A stretch of DNA of 64,000 nt. Source: JACJYE01 sp964432875. Lineage in GTDB: Bacteria; Bacteroidota; Bacteroidia; Chitinophagales; Saprospiraceae. How positions within the stretch are numbered: position 1 is the stretch's first letter; the number at the start of each line of letters is the position of its first letter. The stretch covers positions 17,615 through 81,614 of the forward strand of contig CAYSPJ010000007.1 in assembly GCA_964432875.1 (NCBI GenBank). Direction: 5' to 3'. Under the pieces are notes generated by a model. That model was not told the DNA's origin. It made no database searches and worked only from the letters and a program-made list of their open reading frames with translations. A program made the translations under genes and the position numbers. Below are positions 42,649 to 51,345 of this stretch, piece after piece.

Positions 42649-43532
42649 TGCGCAAGTTATTGTTCACATTGCTATACTACAGCGGGATCCCCTTCCTTTT
42701 CCGCCATTTCTGGCAAAGGGATAAGGCAACGATTATCGTATTCCACAAACCGCGCCCGGAAGTAGTTGCCCGGAACATCGGGCGGCTGAAACGCCGGTAT
42801 AATATCATCAGCCTGGCCGATTATCTGAAAGCCTGCCGCGATGAATCTCGCCCGCTTCCACCCTATACCCTAATCCTGACCTTTGACGATGGGTACGGCT
42901 CGAATTACGGGCTGCATGACGTGCTCCACCGCCTGAAGGTGCCGGCTACTATTTTTCTCTGTGCCGGCATCGTCAACACCAATCGGCGCTTCTGGTTTAG
43001 CCTCGACGCTTTGCCCGTAGAGAAAGAAAGCCTGAAACAGCTTTCTAACCAAGAGCGCCTGGTCATCTTGGCCCAAGCAGGCTATACGCCAGAACAGGAA
43101 TTTAGCGCCCCCGAAGCCTTGAACCGGGATCAAATCCTGAACATGAAGGATGCGGTCGATTTCCAATCCCATACCCTTTCCCACCCCAGTTTGCCCCATT
43201 GCGAAATCGACGAAGCCAGAAAAGAAATTGCCTTGTCCAAGGAAGTCTTGGAAAAAGAATACGGATTGTCCATTTATGCGTTGGCTTACCCCAACGGGGA
43301 TTATACCGCCCGGGAGATCGATCTGTGTCAGGAGGCGGGTTATCAATGCGCCCTGACGCTGAAGCCAGGCTACAATGACCGACGCACCAACCCCTACGAG
43401 CTGAGGCGATTCTGCATTCGCGACGAGGCCAGTTGGACGGAGCTGATGGTAAAAGCGAGCGGCCTGTGGGGGGTGCTGAAAGGGCTGCGGAAGGGTTCCC
43501 TCTCGCCTTGGCAATTGGCTAAAAACCACTGA
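42645..43532 (+). CDS. Polysaccharide deacetylase (NodB/CE4 family)
   Basis: 295 residues from the ATG at 42645 overlapping the previous stop; the frame extends further upstream but only inside the preceding gene. N-terminal hydrophobic stretch MMRKLLFTLLYYSGIPFLF may anchor it. CE4 motifs: YTLILTFDDGYGSNYGL, DFQSHTLSHPSLPH (H-x3-H), and YALAYPNGDYTAREIDLCQEAGYQCALTL. Four deacetylase-like genes occur in this operon. It acts on a membrane-linked or nascent glycan. Confidence 0.9.
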   Translation: MMRKLLFTLLYYSGIPFLFRHFWQRDKATIIVFHKPRPEVVARNIGRLKRRYNIISLADYLKACRDESRPLPPYTLILTFDDGYGSNYGLHDVLHRLKVPATIFLCAGIVNTNRRFWFSLDALPVEKESLKQLSNQERLVILAQAGYTPEQEFSAPEALNRDQILNMKDAVDFQSHTLSHPSLPHCEIDEARKEIALSKEVLEKEYGLSIYALAYPNGDYTAREIDLCQEAGYQCALTLKPGYNDRRTNPYELRRFCIRDEASWTELMVKASGLWGVLKGLRKGSLSPWQLAKNH

Positions 43533-43534
43533 AA

Positions 43535-45319
43535 ATGACCTTTTTACTACGAGTGCCTAAACATGCCGAGGGCGGATACATCGAAGTATCCGAAGCCAGC
43601 GACTGGCAAGCAGGGCGGCCTAAAACCACCATTTTTATTCGCGAAAGCGAAGGCGGCAACCAAATCCAACGCACACAAGCCGGGGCTTGGTCCTACTTCG
43701 CCATCGGGGATTTTATCGCCCCCGCAGCGGGCTATCATAGCTTGCCTGATTTTTGCCAGGATTTTTCCCCGCAGAAAATAGCGTCGGCTAGTGGCAATTT
43801 TTATCTCATCGCTATCAGTCAGGACGAGGGTACGGTCAGGGTCTTTAACAGTTTGCTGGGCATTCTGCCGGTTTACTGGTTTGAAGATTCGGACTGCCAC
43901 TGGGTAGCCTCCAGAGCAGACGCCATCGTGCGGGCGTCAGGCGGCACTTTCCAGCTCAACAAGAAGTACCTCATTGAGCACTTGCTTTTCGGCTATGGCT
44001 TTCAAGAGGCTACGCTCTTTGCGGGCATCCGCCTGCTGCCTGCCAACCACTTTATCGAGATAAAAGCTGGCCAGCTGGAGCGCCTGCCGCACACCCGGAT
44101 AACCGACTGGTACGTGGACAACCCCAGCCCCTGGAAAGCTGCACTGGCGCCCCTGAGCGAGCTTTTCATTGAGCGGGCTGCTGATTATCTGCCGCAAGAG
44201 CCCTACTACTCCAGTTTTACCGGTGGCCTGGATGGCAGGACTCTGCTGGCGATCGGGTTGGGGCTGGGGCGCCAAATCACCACCTATTCCTATGGCCTGG
44301 CCACGGATAAGGATGTTTGTATCCCGCAACAGATCGCCAAGGACTTGGGCATCCCTTATCAGCCCTTCTTATTAGATGAGTGGTTTGCCAAGGAGCATTT
44401 CCTGGACCATGCCCGCCGGGGCAATGCCCTTGCTGAAGGGCATCTCCGCTTCTCGCGCGCGGCCTACCATTTCCTGTCGGAGCGGCTGAAGGGGCAAACC
44501 CGGCATTTGGTTTCCGGAAATTTCGGCAGCGAGCTGATGCGCACCATGCGGGGTGCCGGCAACGTCATCTCGCCAGCGGCATTGACGCTTTTTGAGGCGA
44601 AAAGCGAGGCAGAAATAGCCGCCAAGCTGGCGGCCCACCCCCGGCTGCGCTTCTTGCGGCTGGATGAGCTGCGCCCGGAACTCGAAGAGCTGATCGAGGA
44701 GTGCATCCTGTACCGCAAAAACCTGGATCGGGGGCTGAGGCTGAATCAGCAATTTTATGTCTATATGCTGGAGGAGGTGTTCAGGAAATACTTCGGAGCA
44801 GAAATCGTGATGGAGCAGTACTACTTCGCCAGCAGAACGCCTTTTTTGGATGCCGCTTTCATGCAGGCATTATTCAAAACGGAGTTAGCGGGCTGCAATG
44901 CCACCTACCGCGAAGACAGCCCCTTTGGGCGCTACAAAGGGCAGGTTTTGTACCCCCACATCATCAAAAAAACCTTCCCCGCTTTGCTCAAACCCCAACT
45001 CGACCGCGGATATGCGCCCGGAGATTTTTTGAGCCTTGCTGGAAAAGCGAGGATCGCTTATGGCTACATCCTCAAAAGAATGGCGCAAAGGGGCAGGGAC
45101 CTCACCGTGCCAGATTATGGCGAACGCTTGTTTGCCGAAAACCGCCAGGCCCTGGCGAAAATCAAATCCGGCTATCAATTTATGGACCAACCGGCTTTTG
45201 CCGACTTCATGAGCACCTCTAAGTGGAAAGCGGAGTTCGTCCATTTCAATCTTTACATCTCGCTGCTGGACTACCTGGAGCGGGTCTTTAAAAACCTAAG
45301 CAATGTTGAGCTGGACTGA
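43535..45319 (+). CDS. Asparagine-synthase-like protein without N-terminal Cys, divergent PP-loop
   Basis: 594 residues with the two-domain AsnB layout: an N-terminal Ntn-hydrolase-like domain (about 1-185) and a PP-loop ATP pyrophosphatase domain (about 205-590). The residue after Met is Thr, not the Cys nucleophile of glutamine-dependent enzymes (MTFLLRVPKH), so glutamine hydrolysis is unlikely. The PP-loop reads SSFTGGLDGRTLLA where SGGxDS is usual. Homologues lacking Cys include beta-lactam and carbapenam synthetases, which adenylate a carboxylate for amide formation. In polysaccharide loci such proteins are thought to amidate sugars. Sits 2 bp after the deacetylase gene. Confidence 0.85.
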   Translation: MTFLLRVPKHAEGGYIEVSEASDWQAGRPKTTIFIRESEGGNQIQRTQAGAWSYFAIGDFIAPAAGYHSLPDFCQDFSPQKIASASGNFYLIAISQDEGTVRVFNSLLGILPVYWFEDSDCHWVASRADAIVRASGGTFQLNKKYLIEHLLFGYGFQEATLFAGIRLLPANHFIEIKAGQLERLPHTRITDWYVDNPSPWKAALAPLSELFIERAADYLPQEPYYSSFTGGLDGRTLLAIGLGLGRQITTYSYGLATDKDVCIPQQIAKDLGIPYQPFLLDEWFAKEHFLDHARRGNALAEGHLRFSRAAYHFLSERLKGQTRHLVSGNFGSELMRTMRGAGNVISPAALTLFEAKSEAEIAAKLAAHPRLRFLRLDELRPELEELIEECILYRKNLDRGLRLNQQFYVYMLEEVFRKYFGAEIVMEQYYFASRTPFLDAAFMQALFKTELAGCNATYREDSPFGRYKGQVLYPHIIKKTFPALLKPQLDRGYAPGDFLSLAGKARIAYGYILKRMAQRGRDLTVPDYGERLFAENRQALAKIKSGYQFMDQPAFADFMSTSKWKAEFVHFNLYISLLDYLERVFKNLSNVELD

Positions 45320-46679
45320 AAACTTTAGGCTGCTGATGCTGGACTGGGGCAAAGGCCTGACGGTGCGCAGGCACTACCAGGCCTTCCTGCAGTTTTTTGA
45401 CTACTCCCGCGATGAAGTGCTGCACCGGCAGCGCCTCAAGCTGAGGACCCTGCTGACCCATGCCTACGAAAATGTACCTCACTATCGGGATATATTTGAC
45501 CAGCTGCACGCCCGCCCAGAGGACATCCGCACGCCCGAGGATTTGACCAAGTTGCCCGTGCTTTCGAGGGAAGACGTCCTCGCCAACTACGAGCGGCTTA
45601 TCGACCAAAAACACTCGTATCCGGTGCGCTTTGGGAGTAGCTCCTCTGGCACGACGGGCACTCCGATCCGCTACATCCACGATGCGCAGGGGGAGAGCGC
45701 GGGCATCGCTGCCGGCTATTGCCTGTACACTTTATCGGGTTGGTCTTTTGGAGAAAAAAACATCCATATCTGGGGCAACCCCGAGTCGATCAAAAGATGG
45801 GGCCGGTGGGGAAGCCGCCTGAAGTGCAAAGTCACCAACCGGTTCAATTATCCGGCTTTTTTGCTCAACGACCCAGCCAACTTCCGGCATTTGTATGAGA
45901 CGATACTCCAGGTGCAACCGGTGTTTATCGACGGGTACGCTTCTTCGATCGGCTCTTTTGCCCAGTGGCTGGCCGATGCGGGCCTGCGGCTTGAAGGCAT
46001 CAAAGCGGTATTCACGACAGCAGAAAACCTGAGGCCCCAAGACCGGGAAACCATCGCGCTGGCTATCGCGCCAGTGAGCGATTTGTACGGCTGCGGCGAG
46101 CTCAACAGCATCGCCAACCAGCCGGTTGGAGAGCAGCAGTATTACGTAATGGAGCCGCACATCATCGCGCAGACCATCGAAGACGAGCCTGGCGTGCAAG
46201 AGCTGGTGCTCACCGACCTGGACAACTATATCATGCCTTTCATCCGCTACAAGCCGGGTGATACAGTCGATGGCCTGACCGAACCGACTAATAGGAGTAT
46301 GCTTCCCTTTGCCTCTTTCAGCCTGCTGACGGGGCGGACTGCCGACTACATCAAGCTTCCCGACGGCAAGGTGATCCATCCGGTGAGCCTGCTGGGCGGG
46401 ACTTTCTTGCGCCGATTCCCGGAAATACGCCGGCACCGGGTCATTTGGGACCAAAAAAAGCTGTGCTTCGAGATCGAAGCAGCACCTGGCTTGGAGGTAG
46501 AGGGCGTACGCCTGGCCATTGCGTCCGCCTTGAGCGGTTATGCCGTCGAGTTTGAAGTGAGCCTCAAAGCGAGGCTGCTGCCGGGCGCGCATGGCAAATA
46601 TCGCTACATCGAAATCATCAAACCGAACGGGCCATGCGAGTCCTCTTTATCGGCAGAGCCAAAGCCGACACTCCATTAA
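45303..46679 (+). CDS. CapK/PaaK-like adenylate-forming enzyme
   Basis: 458 residues of the phenylacetate-CoA-ligase (PaaK) / CapK family. Seen: LRTLLTHAYENVPHYRDIFDQ, LPVLSREDVLANY, the ATP-binding FGSSSSGTTGTPIRYIHD (residues about 115-132), AVFTTAENLRPQDRETI, PVSDLYGCGELNSIA, and ELVLTDLDNYIMPFIRYKPGDTV. It activates a carboxylic acid as an acyl adenylate; the acid is unknown. CapK-like proteins are common in capsule clusters but poorly understood. It overlaps the AsnB-like gene by 17 bp and the following GT by 46 bp. Confidence 0.9.
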   Translation: MLSWTENFRLLMLDWGKGLTVRRHYQAFLQFFDYSRDEVLHRQRLKLRTLLTHAYENVPHYRDIFDQLHARPEDIRTPEDLTKLPVLSREDVLANYERLIDQKHSYPVRFGSSSSGTTGTPIRYIHDAQGESAGIAAGYCLYTLSGWSFGEKNIHIWGNPESIKRWGRWGSRLKCKVTNRFNYPAFLLNDPANFRHLYETILQVQPVFIDGYASSIGSFAQWLADAGLRLEGIKAVFTTAENLRPQDRETIALAIAPVSDLYGCGELNSIANQPVGEQQYYVMEPHIIAQTIEDEPGVQELVLTDLDNYIMPFIRYKPGDTVDGLTEPTNRSMLPFASFSLLTGRTADYIKLPDGKVIHPVSLLGGTFLRRFPEIRRHRVIWDQKKLCFEIEAAPGLEVEGVRLAIASALSGYAVEFEVSLKARLLPGAHGKYRYIEIIKPNGPCESSLSAEPKPTLH

Positions 46680-47557
46680 ACACCATCGTGCTGGACCAAG
46701 CCGAATCGATCCGGGCGCAAGGCGTCGAAGTCGAGTACTTCAGCATCGAAAAGGGCGGCCTGGCTGGATATGGAGAGGCTGCCGCCCAGCTTCGGCAAAT
46801 CGCTCGGAGCAAGCGCTACCGCCTTTTTCATGCCCACTACCTGTATGGGGGCATAGCGGCGGCGGCGGCAGGGGCCAGGCCGCTGCTGGTCTCGCTGATG
46901 GGCAGCGAGCTGCTGTCTTCCTGGCGCGATCGGCAGTTGGCGCGCTGCTTCGCCCGTTTCTTCTGGGATGCTTGCATCGTTAAATCAGCTGAGATGCAAG
47001 CCCGGTTGGGAAGGGGTAAGAACATTCACGTCATCCCCAACGGTATTGACCTGGATGTATTCAAGCCTTGGGAGAAAAGCGTGGCCCAGCAGGCAAGCCA
47101 CTTTGACGAGGATTACAAACATGTGCTATTCCTGTCCGACCCCACCCGGCCGGAGAAGAACTACGCGCTGGCGCAGCGAGCCGTCCAGCTCTTGCAAGAC
47201 GACCGCGTACAATTGCACGCCATCCACGGTGTGGCCCACGACATAATCCCCGCTTATTTGTCCGCAGCTGATGTCTTACTGCTCACTTCAGACTACGAGG
47301 GCTCGCCCAATGTGGTGAAAGAGGCCATGGCTTGCAACTTGCCGATTGTTTCGACCAGGGTAGGAGATGTGGCAAACATTATCGGGCAGACTGAAGGTTG
47401 CTATTTGTGCCGGCACGAAGCCGCCGAAATAGCCCAAGGGCTGAACCAAGCTATCCAGCTTGAGCAACGGACCAGAGGCAGAGAAGCCGTCATGGGTCTC
47501 GATAGCAATAGAGTGGCGAGGCGGATATTGGCGATATACCAGCAAATAAAATTATAA
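46634..47557 (+). CDS. Glycosyltransferase family 4
   Basis: 307 residues. Short GT-B: MRVLFIGRAKADTPLN opening, YRLFHAHYLYGGIAAA, PLLVSLMGSELLSSW, KNIHVIPNGIDLDVFKPW, then HVLFLSDPTRPEKNYALAQRAVQLL and the E-x7-E-like YEGSPNVVKEAMACNLPIVSTRVGDV. It is close to the teichuronic/exopolysaccharide GT4 group. It starts 46 bp inside the CapK-like gene and ends 1 bp before the next AsnB-like gene. Confidence 0.92.
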   Translation: MRVLFIGRAKADTPLNTIVLDQAESIRAQGVEVEYFSIEKGGLAGYGEAAAQLRQIARSKRYRLFHAHYLYGGIAAAAAGARPLLVSLMGSELLSSWRDRQLARCFARFFWDACIVKSAEMQARLGRGKNIHVIPNGIDLDVFKPWEKSVAQQASHFDEDYKHVLFLSDPTRPEKNYALAQRAVQLLQDDRVQLHAIHGVAHDIIPAYLSAADVLLLTSDYEGSPNVVKEAMACNLPIVSTRVGDVANIIGQTEGCYLCRHEAAEIAQGLNQAIQLEQRTRGREAVMGLDSNRVARRILAIYQQIKL

Positions 47558-47558
47558 C

Positions 47559-49295
47559 ATGGCTGCATTTGTTTTAATCCACCAGAATAAAGCCCGGCAA
47601 GACGGGTTTGAAGCAAAGCAAAGCGAGGCGCTCGATATCTTGTCCCACAAGCAGCGCTTACCAGCCTCGGGGGTATTCGAACTCGGCGATTACACCTTGT
47701 ATCTGTTCAAAAAAAGGTATCACGATGCCGAGAATTATGCCCTTTTCCCGGAAGGGGGCTTCATCGCTTCCACGGGGAGCTTGATCTACAAAGGCCGTTA
47801 TGGCAAGGAAAGCCTCCAGCAAGCTTATCTGGATTTCCAGGCCGGGCAACGCATCGAGCGAGAATGCCGGGGCAATTTTTGCCTGATCATCAAGCAAGGG
47901 GATAAGCTGTGGATTTGCCGGGATTACTACGGCAACCATCCCGTTTACTGCGATGCAAGTTTTCAAGTGATCGCTTCTTCTTTCCTGATCACCTCACTGC
48001 TGCAGCCCCGCCTTTCGGTATCCAGAGAAGAATTATATGAATACCTGCTAGAGGGCCATTGGTGCGGCGAAACGACTTTGTTCCATGAAGTGCAGCACTT
48101 GCCCCGTGGTATGTTCCTGGAGCTTGGCGCCGGCACAAGGAAGCCCTTTGAATTGGAGTACCCCTCTTTGCGGGGCAAAAAATACGAAGAGTGCCTGGAA
48201 ACCGTCGCCCATATGCTGGAAAGACAATTCTCGGCCATCGCCAGCGCTTTTCCTACTATCCAGTCGGCACTTTCTGGTGGGTACGACACGCGCCTGATGC
48301 TGTCCATTTTACTCAAGCTGGGCACCACGCCTCGTTTGCACGTGAACGGCATCCCCGATTCTGCCGACGTGCGTTGCGCCAAAGCAATTGGGGATGGGAT
48401 AGGCATACCAGTGAAGGTTGTCCATTTCTATGAAGAATACGCCTTGGCGCCAGCTGATTACCATGACTTTTTCATGAACCGCTTTTATCTGTTCGATGGT
48501 TTGGGAGGGACGGGCGTCTTCGACCAGTACTCGGACCTCGAGTACCAGTTGAAACACCTGGAGCCTAATACCGCTTTCCTGCATGGGTGCGGCGGAGAGC
48601 TATACCGCGAAGTCTGGAACACGCCTGACTTGCCGATTTCTCTCGACGCTTTCATCATCGCGCAACATGACAAGGGGGGGATTTCCAATATTTTCAATGG
48701 CTATTCCAAAAAAGAATATTTGAGCCATCAAAAGCGGCGGGCCATGGAAATAATGGGCAAACAAGACGAGCAGATAACCCGGGCAGACGTGGAGCTGTTA
48801 GATCGGCTGAGGCTGAATTCTCTACCCTTTACCATCAATACTTATCAGCAGCTGTATCCAATCATCAAGCCCTTCAGCGAGTACGGCATCATGGAGCCCA
48901 GCATTGAAATCCCGCTTCAATATAAGTTCTGGGGCAAGTTCCAAAAAGACCTAATCCGCTTTTTCGACGCCCGCCTGACCTCATTCATGTCGGCATACGG
49001 TTATACTTTCGATCAAAAAGTGCCCCTCCGGCAGCGCTTGAAAGAGTGCATGGTCATCTACTCGCCGCTGCGGCTGCGGCCCTACCTGCGCAAATTTAAA
49101 AAGAGCCGCAAGCTGCCGATTAAACGCTACAGCCAGGATTTGCTGGCACCCGAGATTGTGAGATCGGTACTCCCCGGAAAGCCCGAGCGCATCGCGCCTT
49201 TCCTCAAGGTAGAAAACATCACTGATGACGGTATCCGGTCGAAAGCGCTGACGCTGGAGCTGTTTTTCAGGAAGCTCCATGTGGAGCCGGTCTAG
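47559..49295 (+). CDS. Asparagine-synthase-like protein without N-terminal Cys, tandem copy A
   Basis: 578 residues. N-terminal domain about 1-195 starts MAAFVLIHQNKARQ (Ala, not Cys, after Met), followed by YALFPEGGFIASTGSLIYKG and RECRGNFCLIIKQGDKLWICRDYYGNHPVY. PP-loop SALSGGYDTRLML at about 235-247 is closer to the SGGxDS consensus than in the 43535 gene. Glutaminase activity is unlikely; an ATP-dependent amide-forming role is inferred. It is highly similar to the gene at 49602-51344 throughout, so the pair is a fairly recent tandem duplication, separated by a 306-bp repeat-bearing spacer. Confidence 0.85.
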   Translation: MAAFVLIHQNKARQDGFEAKQSEALDILSHKQRLPASGVFELGDYTLYLFKKRYHDAENYALFPEGGFIASTGSLIYKGRYGKESLQQAYLDFQAGQRIERECRGNFCLIIKQGDKLWICRDYYGNHPVYCDASFQVIASSFLITSLLQPRLSVSREELYEYLLEGHWCGETTLFHEVQHLPRGMFLELGAGTRKPFELEYPSLRGKKYEECLETVAHMLERQFSAIASAFPTIQSALSGGYDTRLMLSILLKLGTTPRLHVNGIPDSADVRCAKAIGDGIGIPVKVVHFYEEYALAPADYHDFFMNRFYLFDGLGGTGVFDQYSDLEYQLKHLEPNTAFLHGCGGELYREVWNTPDLPISLDAFIIAQHDKGGISNIFNGYSKKEYLSHQKRRAMEIMGKQDEQITRADVELLDRLRLNSLPFTINTYQQLYPIIKPFSEYGIMEPSIEIPLQYKFWGKFQKDLIRFFDARLTSFMSAYGYTFDQKVPLRQRLKECMVIYSPLRLRPYLRKFKKSRKLPIKRYSQDLLAPEIVRSVLPGKPERIAPFLKVENITDDGIRSKALTLELFFRKLHVEPV

Positions 49296-49368
49296 AGCCG
49301 GTTGATCGAGGCACTGATCAATATCAATGATAGCCTCAATAATCATACGTCAAGTCATCTCAAATTGA

Positions 49369-49567
49369 AACTATTCAGTAGAATGTTATAAGTTGCGAGG
49401 TTCGAGCTTCGAGCCGTGAGTTTAGCATCTGTAACAAGAAGTAGCCAATCACAAACCAAGCAAACGGAGACCTTACCCTGAAAAGACGAAATTTAATTTC
49501 TATCGCCGGGTTCAAGCTCGTAGCTCGCAGCTCACAACTCGCAGCTTTTTAAGCATGCTGAATAGTT
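49369..49567. repeat. Inverted-repeat element in the spacer between the two AsnB-like copies
   Basis: AACTATTCAG (49369-49378) recurs inverted as CTGAATAGTT (49558-49567). Inside, TGCGAGGTTCGAGCTTCGAG near the left end resembles the reverse complement of the GCTCGTAGCTCGCAGCTCAC stretch near the right end. The right-end motif CATGCTGAATAGTTGC (49554-49569) returns with one change at 62362-62377. A MITE-like or dispersed short repeat is likely. The rest of the 306-bp spacer (49296-49601) holds no gene. Confidence 0.5.
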
Positions 49568-49601
49568 GCCTCAAATTCATCAACAATTCATACCCTGATC
49601 C

Positions 49602-51344
49602 ATGGCTGCATTTGTCTTGATTCACCATGATAAAGCCCGATTGGGCGGGTTTTCAGCAAAGCAGGATGAAGCGCTCGATATTTTCGCCCGCAAGCTTAGC
49701 TTGCCGGTATCTGGCGTTTTCAATTTGGGCGACTACACGTTGTACCTCTATAAAAAAAGGTATTATGATGCCGAGAACTACGCCCTTTTCCCGGAAGGGG
49801 GCTTTATCGCATCGACGGGTAGCCTGATCTACAAGGGGCGCTTTGGTCAAGAAGGGCTGAAGCAAGCCTATCAGGACTTCGCCGCCGGGCAACGGATTGA
49901 AAGGGAATGCCGGGGCAATTATTGCCTCATCCTCAAGCATGGGGACAAACTGTGGATCTGCCGGGATTACTACGGCACCTACCCGGTTTATCGCGATTCT
50001 GCTTTTCAAGTGATTTCTTCTTCTTTCCTGATCACTGCTCTGCTGCAACCTCATCTGTCGGTATCCAGGGAGGAGCTTTACGAATATTTGCTCAACAGCC
50101 ACTGGTTTGGCGAGACCACCCTGTTCAAAGAAGTGCTGCGCTTGCCTAGCGGAGTATTCCTGGAGCTTCCTTCGGGGCGCTTTACTTCTTACGAATTGTT
50201 ATATCCGTCTTTAAAAGGGCAGGACTATAAGAGCTGTCTGGATATTGTTGCCAACACCCTAGAAAGGCAATTCTCCGCCATCGCCGGGGCCTTCCCCGCC
50301 ATCCGCTCGGCGCTTTCGGGCGGGTACGACACCCGCTTGATGCTGGCCGTATTACAAAAACTGAGCGCCAAGCCTCACTTGCACGTCAATGGCACCCCGG
50401 ATTCAACCGATGTGCGTTGCGCCAAAGCAATCGCCGAGGGGATGGGAATACCGATTGAAGTCGTCCACTTTTACGAAGCCTACAACTTACCTACAACAGA
50501 TTACTACGATTTGATCATGAACCGCTTTTATTTCTTCGACGGCCTGGGAGGGATTGGGGTGTTTGATCAGTATTCAGATCTGGAATACCGGCTGCAACAC
50601 ATCGATCTTGACTGCGCCTTTCTGCATGGCGGAGGCGGCGAAATATATCGTGAAGAGTGGAATATGCCTGCTTTGCCAATCTCTCTCGACGCTTTTGTGG
50701 TGGCACAATATGACCGGGTGGGTTTAGCTGATGTCTTCAATAATTACTCCAAAAAGGCGTATTTGGTCCATATGAAACAGCGGGTTATGGAAGCGCTGGG
50801 CAAAAAGGATGAACGATTCTCGAGAGAAGACGTGGAACGGCTCGACCCGCCTAGGCATAATCATGCTATGCCCTTCACCATCACCGCCTTTCAACAGCTC
50901 TATCCTTTTCTCAAACCCTTCTGTGAATATGACATCATGGCCTCCAGCCTTGAAATCCCGCTGCGGTTCAAGTTTTGGGGTAAGTTCCAGCAGGACCTGA
51001 TCCGTCTTTTCGATTCTCGCCTGGCTTCGTTTATGTCGGCATACGGCTATCCTTTCGACCAGAAAGCCCCTCTCAAATACCGGTTGAAAGAGCGGATGGT
51101 GACCTACGCTCCGCTCCGGCTCCGGCCTTACCTGCGCAAACTGAAAAGAAGCCGCAAGCTGCCAATCAAGAAATTCGGTATAAATCTGCTGGCGCCTGAA
51201 GTCGTAGAGGCCTTACTGCCCGGGAAAGCAGAGCGGACTGCCCCCTACATCAAAATCGAAAACATCGCCGATGAGCTTATCCGCTCTCGAGCCCTAACCT
51301 TGGAGCTGTTGTTCCGGAAGCTTAAGGTTTATCCGACGGAATAA
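49602..51344 (+). CDS. Asparagine-synthase-like protein without N-terminal Cys, tandem copy B
   Basis: 580 residues, near-collinear with the 47559 gene from MAAFVLIHHDKARLGG to the C-terminal LTLELLFRKLKV. Keeps the PP-loop SALSGGYDTRLMLAVL, RECRGNYCLILKHGDKLWICRDYYG, and the shared C-terminal RLRPYLRKLKRSRKLPIK. Also lacks the Cys nucleophile. Differences are scattered substitutions without frameshift, so both copies appear functional. It ends 1 bp before a FemAB-like gene. The 306-bp gap before it is the only long break inside the operon after wlbA and could hold an internal promoter, though no TAnnTTTG box is seen. Confidence 0.85.
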   Translation: MAAFVLIHHDKARLGGFSAKQDEALDIFARKLSLPVSGVFNLGDYTLYLYKKRYYDAENYALFPEGGFIASTGSLIYKGRFGQEGLKQAYQDFAAGQRIERECRGNYCLILKHGDKLWICRDYYGTYPVYRDSAFQVISSSFLITALLQPHLSVSREELYEYLLNSHWFGETTLFKEVLRLPSGVFLELPSGRFTSYELLYPSLKGQDYKSCLDIVANTLERQFSAIAGAFPAIRSALSGGYDTRLMLAVLQKLSAKPHLHVNGTPDSTDVRCAKAIAEGMGIPIEVVHFYEAYNLPTTDYYDLIMNRFYFFDGLGGIGVFDQYSDLEYRLQHIDLDCAFLHGGGGEIYREEWNMPALPISLDAFVVAQYDRVGLADVFNNYSKKAYLVHMKQRVMEALGKKDERFSREDVERLDPPRHNHAMPFTITAFQQLYPFLKPFCEYDIMASSLEIPLRFKFWGKFQQDLIRLFDSRLASFMSAYGYPFDQKAPLKYRLKERMVTYAPLRLRPYLRKLKRSRKLPIKKFGINLLAPEVVEALLPGKAERTAPYIKIENIADELIRSRALTLELLFRKLKVYPTE

Positions 51345-51345
51345 A

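Noticed and set aside
45732..46592. 286-residue frame antisense to the CapK-like gene
   Set aside because: The opposite strand encodes a well-recognised PaaK-family protein over the same bases; the antisense product shows no motifs.
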